A program made the translations under genes and the position numbers. Positions 6,134 to 10,482 of a DNA stretch of 10,482 nucleotides are shown one piece after another (position 1 is the first letter of the stretch; the number at the start of each line of letters is the position of its first letter). This DNA comes from GCA-2726865 sp050053595 (GTDB lineage Archaea > Thermoproteota > Bathyarchaeia > TCS64): contig JASFTK010000054.1 of assembly GCA_050053595.1 (NCBI GenBank), forward strand, positions 1-10,482, given 5' to 3'. The notes below the pieces were generated by a model, which worked only from the letters and a program-made list of their open reading frames with translations, ran no database searches and had not been told where the DNA came from.

Positions 6134-6961
6134 TCAATCAGGGAGCAGCCTGCCCCCTACCTCCACAAGCCTCCGATGGAACTCCCCCAAAACATCCTCC
6201 AACATCGCTTCGCTCACCTCCCAGGTCTGCCCCTCCACCACGAGATCCACCTTGATCTCCTTCACCCTCAACCGTTCCTCAGGTGCCTCAGGCGGTGTCG
6301 CGGCGTTCTTTATGTAAACACTGGGGTAGTCCCTCTGCATCGCCCTGTAAACGGGGAAAAAGTCCCTGAATACTACTTGGGCTACGACCGTTTTCGCCAC
6401 AAACCTCGAGGATGCCCCCTCCTCAATAAGGGGCACCGCATGGGCATTAAACATAGCCTTCATCTCTGCTGGTATTCCCGGGAACGCCATGAGGGTTGTC
6501 CGCCCCTCAGTCAGCGCCATTCCCGTCGCCATCCCCACAGGGTTCACCAACGCTCTAGACCCCTCCAACACCCGGGCCATCCTCTCCCCCCGAGTCGTCA
6601 GATGGATCCCACGCTCCTCGTAAACCCTCCGGATCCTCTCCACTGCAACCGGATCCAGCATCACCCTCCGCCCAACTGCCCTACCGATCGCTTCGACTGT
6701 GAGGTCATCCTCAGAGGGACCCAACCCCCCTGTGAAGACAAGGAGATCAACCCCCCTTGTGAGCGCTCTCCTCACGAACCCGGATATCTCCTCCAGGTCG
6801 TCACCGACGCAGGTGATCCGCATGACCCGGCCTCCAACCTCAGCAGCCCTCTTAGCTATCCAACCAGAGTTAGTGTCCATGATCCTCCCGAAGAGAATCT
6901 CATCCCCAGTCGCAACCACTTCGATCTTATACCCACCCCACCGCATACCAGACCCATCCAT
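6134..6961 (-). CDS. COG1058 / CinA N-terminal-like molybdopterin-binding-fold protein
   Basis: A 275-residue protein with the MoCF/MoaB-like domain in about residues 10-175: VATGDEILFGRIMDTNS (16-32), the loop TGGLGPSEDDLT (77-88), NPVGMATGM (140-148) and FPGIPAEMKAMF (160-171). These are hallmarks of the COG1058 family. Studied members hydrolyse pyrophosphate bonds in nucleotides such as ADP-ribose or FAD, and in bacteria the domain is fused to the CinA/PncC NMN deamidase. That deamidase domain is absent; the last hundred residues form a tail of unclear role. The ATG start at 6961 follows the UxaA-type stop by 2 bases with no clear ribosome-binding site, so translation is probably coupled. 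ATG 6946 is an alternative start. It is the last gene of the larA-type operon, which suggests but does not prove a link with nucleotide or pyridine-cofactor metabolism. Confidence 0.85.
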   Translation of the reverse strand: MDGSGMRWGGYKIEVVATGDEILFGRIMDTNSGWIAKRAAEVGGRVMRITCVGDDLEEISGFVRRALTRGVDLLVFTGGLGPSEDDLTVEAIGRAVGRRVMLDPVAVERIRRVYEERGIHLTTRGERMARVLEGSRALVNPVGMATGMALTEGRTTLMAFPGIPAEMKAMFNAHAVPLIEEGASSRFVAKTVVAQVVFRDFFPVYRAMQRDYPSVYIKNAATPPEAPEERLRVKEIKVDLVVEGQTWEVSEAMLEDVLGEFHRRLVEVGGRLLPD

Positions 6962-6963
6962 CT

Positions 6964-8139
6964 TCAGCAGTGGCCTAGGAGTCGCTCCGCCGCCCGGTCT
7001 GTCTTATAGACTATAAACTCCTGGAACCCAAGAGCCTCCGCCTTTGTCTCCCTCCCTGATGCTACCTCAATAAGGGCGTTAAAGATCCTCCTTCCAACAG
7101 AGGACAGGGATTCGCTACCGTCCAAGATAGTCCCGGCGTTGATATCCATATTATCCTTGAGCATCTCGTAAGTCTCCGGATTCCCAGTGACCTTCAACAC
7201 CGGCGCAATGGCGTGACCCGTCGTCGACCCCCTCCCCGAGGTGAAGGCAACCACCTGAGCTCCAGCCGCTACCATCTGAGTGACAGAGGGGACATCCCAT
7301 CCCGTGCCGTCCTGGAGCCATAAGCCCGATCGGTCAGGGGTGTCCAGAGCGTCCCTATCGTTTTTGAGAACCCCCTGGATAGATCTAGTCCCCCCCTTCC
7401 GGATAGCTCCGAGACTCTTCTCCTCGATTGTAGTGAGGCCCCCTTCAACATTCCCCTTAGACATGAACCGACTTTCAATCCCCAGCCCCTTCATACGGGC
7501 TTCTTGCCGCTCAATCATCCCAATGATATCTTCTGCGACACTTTTATTCACCGCACGACGGGCAAGGATATGCTCGGTGCCAGTCATCTCCTGAGGCTCC
7601 CCGAAAATCACTGTCCCTCCCTCGTCAATGAGCAGATCGGCAGCAATGCCCACAGCAGGGTTAGCTGCGAGTCCTGAGGTGGCATCGGAACCCCCACATT
7701 CCACAGCAAGGGTCAGCTCGGAGACAGGGAAGGACTCCCGTCTCATCTCGGCTACCTCCTGAGCCATCCCCTGGAGGATCCGGACTCCCCTCTCCACGGT
7801 CTTAACGGTCCCTCCCTCCTCCTGGATCACCAATGATTCTACAGATCTACCTGACGGCAAGATCCCCTCAGCTATTACCTCACAGGTGATAGACTCACAA
7901 CCCAAGCCCACGAGCAAGACCCCCGCAACATTTGGATTCCTCCCAGCCCCGATGAGGGTGTTTGCGACCATTGGATCATTCCTGCAGCCATGATGTTGTG
8001 TAACTGCGACTGCCCCCTCCACCTGAGCAGCAATCTTCCTAGCCGGCTCTATACTACAATCCATAGGAGCGATGACCAATAGATGGTTCCTAACGCCAAC
8101 GGAACCATCAGGCCTCTGATACCCCAAGAACTCAATCAA
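6964..8139 (-). CDS. UxaA/SuyB family large subunit (altronate dehydratase C-terminal type)
   Basis: A 391-residue protein matching the C-terminal domain family of altronate/galactarate dehydratase and of (2R)-sulfolactate sulfo-lyase SuyB. Landmarks are FLGYQRPDGSVGVRN near the N-terminus, HHGC followed by the NPN segment (GRNPNVAGVLLVGLGCE), VECGGSDATSG, GGTVIFGEP and FTSGRGSTTGHAIAPV. Family members eliminate water or sulfite from a 2-hydroxy acid and depend on iron. Length matches SuyB and the large domain of UxaA; the SAF domain that UxaA carries at its N-terminus is encoded by the next gene upstream. The start is TTG 8139, which overlaps the SAF gene's TGA as TTGA and has a GGGGGGAG sequence 8 bases before it. 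A longer reading from 8205 would run deep into the SAF gene and is rejected. Substrate cannot be read from the sequence. Confidence 0.9.
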   Translation of the reverse strand: MIEFLGYQRPDGSVGVRNHLLVIAPMDCSIEPARKIAAQVEGAVAVTQHHGCRNDPMVANTLIGAGRNPNVAGVLLVGLGCESITCEVIAEGILPSGRSVESLVIQEEGGTVKTVERGVRILQGMAQEVAEMRRESFPVSELTLAVECGGSDATSGLAANPAVGIAADLLIDEGGTVIFGEPQEMTGTEHILARRAVNKSVAEDIIGMIERQEARMKGLGIESRFMSKGNVEGGLTTIEEKSLGAIRKGGTRSIQGVLKNDRDALDTPDRSGLWLQDGTGWDVPSVTQMVAAGAQVVAFTSGRGSTTGHAIAPVLKVTGNPETYEMLKDNMDINAGTILDGSESLSSVGRRIFNALIEVASGRETKAEALGFQEFIVYKTDRAAERLLGHC

Positions 8140-8444
8140 GGCCCATACTCCCCCCACTTGGAGGTGGGAACCCTTACACTCTCTACATTGTGGGTGTGAA
8201 TCCATTCACCAAGTTTGATAGGCATAGAAGCACCACCCATCACCTCACCATATTTTATTATCTCATCACCCTCGTCGAAAGACTTCAAGGCGATCTTGTG
8301 TCCAAAAATGATCTCTGATAAAACCTTAGGGCTCCCGACGAGTTCACCTTCTGGGGAGAGCACCTCGACAGTTTCTCCCTCAGCTACCTCAGATGTGACG
8401 GTAGCTACGTTGTCCTTGATATCAATCTGTATCGCTTTCTTCAT
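8136..8444 (-). CDS. SAF-domain small subunit of a UxaA/SuyA-type lyase or dehydratase
   Basis: A 102-residue SAF domain protein. Its signature is GHKIALKSFDEGDEIIKYGEVMG followed by GEWIHTHNVESVR, nearly identical in pattern to the N-terminal domain of altronate dehydratase and to SuyA. In one-chain family members this domain precedes the large domain; here it is a separate small subunit, as in sulfolactate sulfo-lyase. It should act together with the large subunit encoded immediately downstream. The start is ATG 8444, overlapping the LarA-type stop as ATGA and preceded by GGTGAG at a suitable distance. Its stop overlaps the start of the large subunit gene, so the two are very probably made in coupled fashion. 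Substrate is unknown. Confidence 0.9.
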   Translation of the reverse strand: MKKAIQIDIKDNVATVTSEVAEGETVEVLSPEGELVGSPKVLSEIIFGHKIALKSFDEGDEIIKYGEVMGGASMPIKLGEWIHTHNVESVRVPTSKWGEYGP

Positions 8445-9703
8445 TTCATCTCACCTATAGCTTTCTCGGGTATCGCAGATGTCCCATCAGGAATGACAGC
8501 GACCCTAGTCCCTGGTCCATGATAGTTTTTAAGCTCCTCGATAACCTCATTCCACTCCTTTATCCAAGTGGTGGTCTCAGGGGGGCCAAGTCTAATTTCA
8601 AGGCTCCGGAACTTAGGACCGAAAACGATCAGTCTCTTACCCCGCTTCAGTTCTCGGGGCTTACCACTCCAGAGAGTAGCTCCCGTGAACTTCCCGTGAT
8701 GGTTGAATAGCCAATGGTTGATGTCACCGTCCGGGTCACCGGCAATCAAGACTACTGAGCCATCCTCGACCACGGAGTTGTAAGCTGGCCAGAAGCTGAG
8801 ATAAGGCTCATTCTCCCTCATATAGCTGTTTACTACCACTATTTCAGCCTCAGGTGACTTGCAACTGTGCCAATTCAGTGTCCCTTTGGATGCCCTCCTT
8901 TGGGTTTCCACAAAGTCCCCGGCATAGACTTCCAATGGATCCCGATTCAAATTGAGAACTGTATCTACTTTGAAGTCAAGCTCCGCCATACGGGCGGTCT
9001 CCTCGGCATCGAGACGCATCACATTGTCATCGTTCCTCAGATAACCCGTTGAGTCATGAGGTGTAAGCCCAGGACCAAAGCCACCAAGAGGCCCATGGTT
9101 GTACCTTATGGTCTTTATACCGGCAACACCGGGGCTTATGATCTTACCCCCACCGCTATAACCCATAAGCCTATGGAATAGTACCGTTCCTATGCCAATC
9201 TTGAGGTCACATCTTACTACCTCGCTGTTTATGTATACCGGAGTTCCGTAGCTCGTCTCCCCGAGATAGTCTAACATCTCGTAAGGGTTGTGGTTGAAGA
9301 CTTGGTATCCATCCACTATCTCCTCTCCAAGTTTCTTTACGAAGTCAAGGCGTCCGTACGTACCATGGGTACCAGGGGCTATTATGAACCGGATGTTGTC
9401 AGGGGGGATCCCAGCTCCCCTCAGCTCCTCAAGGATGGGCACAGCATATTGATATGTTTTTGTGGGCCTAGTCATATCATCGAAAATTATGACCACTTCC
9501 TCGGCTGTCTCAGCAAGCTTCTTGAGGGGTTTAGAATTTAATGGATTGTCCAGAGCTACCTTGATCTCGTTCTCATTCAGAGGAGGTTGGGCTTCACATG
9601 CCATCACGCATCTAGTGACCTTCCAGTCAGAGGGGAAGTTTAATGTCAAGGGTTCATCCCCATGCCATTGTCTGTTTGGAACCTTGATTTTACCAGTCTC
9701 CAA
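8441..9703 (-). CDS. LarA family nickel-pincer hydroxyacid racemase/epimerase
   Basis: A 420-residue member of the lactate racemase (DUF2088) family, which inverts C2 of 2-hydroxy acids by hydride transfer through a nickel-pincer nucleotide. Family residues are visible: DDMTRP (75-80, Asp76 and Arg79), GTHG (His113), His177 in FHRLMGYSGGGK, Lys187, and His203 in RYNHG. The spacing His177-Lys187-His203 equals that of His174-Lys184-His200 in the Lactobacillus plantarum enzyme, where Lys184 holds the cofactor and His200 binds nickel. Start TTG 9703 is the only standard start after an upstream in-frame stop, with AGAGG about 10 bases before it. It heads the operon and overlaps the SAF gene by 4 bases. 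Relatives act on lactate, malate, 2-hydroxyglutarate or sugar acids such as gluconate; the dehydratase partner favours a sugar acid or sulfolactate over lactate. No larB, larC or larE lies in the window. Confidence 0.92.
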   Translation of the reverse strand: METGKIKVPNRQWHGDEPLTLNFPSDWKVTRCVMACEAQPPLNENEIKVALDNPLNSKPLKKLAETAEEVVIIFDDMTRPTKTYQYAVPILEELRGAGIPPDNIRFIIAPGTHGTYGRLDFVKKLGEEIVDGYQVFNHNPYEMLDYLGETSYGTPVYINSEVVRCDLKIGIGTVLFHRLMGYSGGGKIISPGVAGIKTIRYNHGPLGGFGPGLTPHDSTGYLRNDDNVMRLDAEETARMAELDFKVDTVLNLNRDPLEVYAGDFVETQRRASKGTLNWHSCKSPEAEIVVVNSYMRENEPYLSFWPAYNSVVEDGSVVLIAGDPDGDINHWLFNHHGKFTGATLWSGKPRELKRGKRLIVFGPKFRSLEIRLGPPETTTWIKEWNEVIEELKNYHGPGTRVAVIPDGTSAIPEKAIGEMK

Positions 9704-9750
9704 TGGATCTCTGCCTCTGATAGGGTAAGCTATGCATCATCAGATATGAT

Positions 9751-9760
9751 ATTATTTAAT
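9751..9760 (-). promoter_or_regulatory. TATA-like box of the larA-type operon
   Basis: Read on the minus strand, ATTAAATAAT is centred near 9755. Expected initiation near 9728 gives a leader of about 25 bases that holds the AGAGG sequence before TTG 9703. It is the most AT-rich point upstream of the operon. Confidence 0.5.
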
Positions 9761-9868
9761 ACTTCGATTAGTTACAGATTTTCAAAACACCATACAAGGA
9801 GTTCCAAGTCGGGTTATATCTGTAGCCTAATTTGTGAGCAGAACAAGGGCGAAAATGAGGGGTATTCT

Positions 9869-9895
9869 GTGAAGATCCTTGTGATAGATGGATAA
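9869..9895 (+). pseudogene. Eight-codon frame VKILVIDG, possible remnant of a lost gene
   Basis: A GTG at 9869 follows GAGGGG (9857-9862) at an ideal distance and opens a frame reading VKILVIDG before a TAA. This is the sort of first beta strand seen at the start of Rossmann-like or receiver-type proteins. Past the TAA the same frame continues for 16 more codons to a double stop near 9946, without a recognisable family. It may be a decayed gene start, a leader peptide, or chance. Confidence 0.2.
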
Positions 9896-10029
9896 CGGGC
9901 ATTTCAAAATATTGTCGATAACATCCTAGAAGTCTATATAGGTTAATAGTAGGAATCGATAAGCCAGTATCACCCAAGTTTTAGAGAACTGTAATTCTCC
10001 ATTTTCAATACATGTCTGTTTCGGAAATG

Positions 10030-10038
10030 TTATTTAAC
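10030..10038 (+). promoter_or_regulatory. TATA-like box of the class V aminotransferase gene
   Basis: TTATTTAAC centred near 10034 predicts initiation near 10060. That leaves about 9 bases before the preferred TTG start at 10069, or about 33 before ATG 10093. Confidence 0.45.
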
Positions 10039-10068
10039 GGTGGGTGATTTTGTGAGTGGTGCGTTCTA

Positions 10069-10482
10069 TTGGGAAACGAACGGGAATTATTGATGATCCC
10101 TGGGCCGACCATGGTCTCACCCCGGGTCCTCAGGACCCTCGCAAAGCCTGTCCTGAGCCATGTGAGCACAGAATTCGTCGAAGGATACATCAAGGCTCTT
10201 GAATTACAGAGGAAGTTATTCGGGACCGAAGGGACACCTTTCATGCTCGCTGGGAGCGGGACCCTGGGTATGGAGGCTGCTATCGCTAACCTCGTTGAGA
10301 AAGGTGATAAGGTCCTCTGTGTAGAGAACGGATTCTTTGGTGAGAAGTGGGAGGAGATTGTGGAAGCTCATGGGGGGATAGTGGATAGAGTCAAGTTCAG
10401 GTGGGGAGAAGCTCTCGACTTGAAGTTGATAGAGGAGAAGCTCTCCGCCAACGACTACAAAGCCTTTACGGTGGAGCATGTC
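10069..10482 (+). CDS. Class V aminotransferase, alanine-glyoxylate / serine-pyruvate type (5' part)
   Basis: The first 138 codons of a PLP enzyme; the gene runs off the right edge, before the PLP-binding lysine. The start resembles the Methanocaldococcus MJ0959 group: LLMIPGPTMVSPRVL near the N-terminus, then MLAGSGTLGMEAAIANL (59-75), the substrate- and PLP-binding AGSGT region, and a GFFGEKW segment. Relatives move amino groups among alanine, serine, glyoxylate and pyruvate or related oxoacids, and some archaeal ones serve serine synthesis. TTG 10069 is preferred because the conserved ELLMIPGPT needs residues before ATG 10093 and because the TATA-like box fits a short leader. ATG 10093, with a weak ACGGGA upstream, remains possible. 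It is divergent from the larA-type operon and may be unrelated or share regulation with it. Confidence 0.88.
   Translation, partial: MGNERELLMIPGPTMVSPRVLRTLAKPVLSHVSTEFVEGYIKALELQRKLFGTEGTPFMLAGSGTLGMEAAIANLVEKGDKVLCVENGFFGEKWEEIVEAHGGIVDRVKFRWGEALDLKLIEEKLSANDYKAFTVEHV

Larger units (their letters stand above)
9704..10068. other. AT-rich divergent intergenic region
   Basis: This 365-base gap separates the leftward operon from the rightward aminotransferase. It is clearly more AT-rich than the coding regions and holds TATA-like boxes for both sides (9751-9760 minus, 10030-10038 plus). A further TATA-like CTATATAGG lies near 9934-9942. A small hairpin, GAGAA (9984-9988) with TTCTC (9995-9999), is present. 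I see no tRNA, CRISPR or IS ends. The only coding-like trace is the short frame at 9869-9895, described separately. Longer frames here lack recognisable protein patterns. Confidence 0.5.

Noticed and set aside
5912..7009. A 365-codon open frame on the + strand
   Set aside because: It lies opposite the COG1058 gene and the start of lplA, both with clear family motifs. The translation is rich in Pro, His and Arg without any recognisable domain, as expected of an antisense shadow in GC-rich DNA.
8140..8205. Longer start for the UxaA-type gene at 8205
   Set aside because: It would overlap the SAF gene by about 70 bases, and the extra 22 residues are not part of the family. TTG 8139 has a strong ribosome-binding sequence and fits the conserved N-terminus.
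9768..9977. A 69-codon minus-strand frame in the divergent intergenic region
   Set aside because: No recognisable family, no ribosome-binding sequence noticed, and it overlaps AT-rich promoter-like sequence. It could be chance.
9984..9999. GAGAA/TTCTC small inverted repeat as an operator or terminator
   Set aside because: Five base pairs with a six-base loop in AT-rich sequence is easily expected by chance, and no second copy was noticed.

Overview
This 10.5 kb window looks archaeal. It carries an archaeal-type HMG-CoA synthase / acetoacetyl-CoA thiolase / DUF35 operon, an archaeal-type glycyl-tRNA synthetase, AT-rich TATA-like boxes followed by short leaders, and many TTG or GTG starts beside ATG. 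A TACK-group lineage such as Bathyarchaeia is possible, but that is a guess; no rRNA or tRNA gene is visible to settle it. Coding GC content is high on the left (one line of the thiolase is above 70%) and falls to about 45-50% in the right-hand operon.

Layout. (1) 1-160: leader region with three TCGAAG half-sites abutting a TATA-like box. (2) 161-2740 (+): tightly coupled HMG-CoA synthase, thiolase and DUF35 OB-fold protein. These form the entry to the mevalonate pathway for membrane isoprenoids. The thiolase is unusual: it has Ser where the acyl-accepting Cys is expected. (3) 2895-3260 (+): small SnoaL/NTF2-like protein of unknown role. (4) 3440-4963 (+): glycyl-tRNA synthetase with its own promoter and a C-rich coding strand unlike its + strand neighbours. 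(5) 4973-6061 (-): lipoate-protein ligase with an accessory C-terminal domain, converging on glyS. (6) 6134-9703 (-): a four-gene operon read leftwards from a promoter near 9755. It encodes a LarA-family (nickel-pincer) hydroxyacid racemase/epimerase, a SAF-domain small subunit, a UxaA/SuyB-type large subunit, and a COG1058 (CinA N-domain-like) protein. Three of the four junctions or near-junctions overlap or almost touch. (7) 9704-10068: AT-rich divergent intergenic region with promoters and a possible gene remnant. (8) 10069-10482 (+): 5' part of a class V aminotransferase (alanine-glyoxylate / serine-pyruvate type), cut by the window edge.

How the genes may work together. Genes 161-2740 form a known complex that condenses acetyl-CoA to HMG-CoA. 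The LarA-SAF-UxaA set reads as a two-step pathway on a hydroxy acid: nickel-dependent inversion at C2, then an elimination by the two-subunit lyase/dehydratase. The substrate could be a sugar acid (altronate/galactarate-like) or sulfolactate (SuyAB-like). This is the best candidate in the window for an undescribed pathway. No LarB, LarC or LarE cofactor genes and no downstream aldolase or kinase lie within the window.
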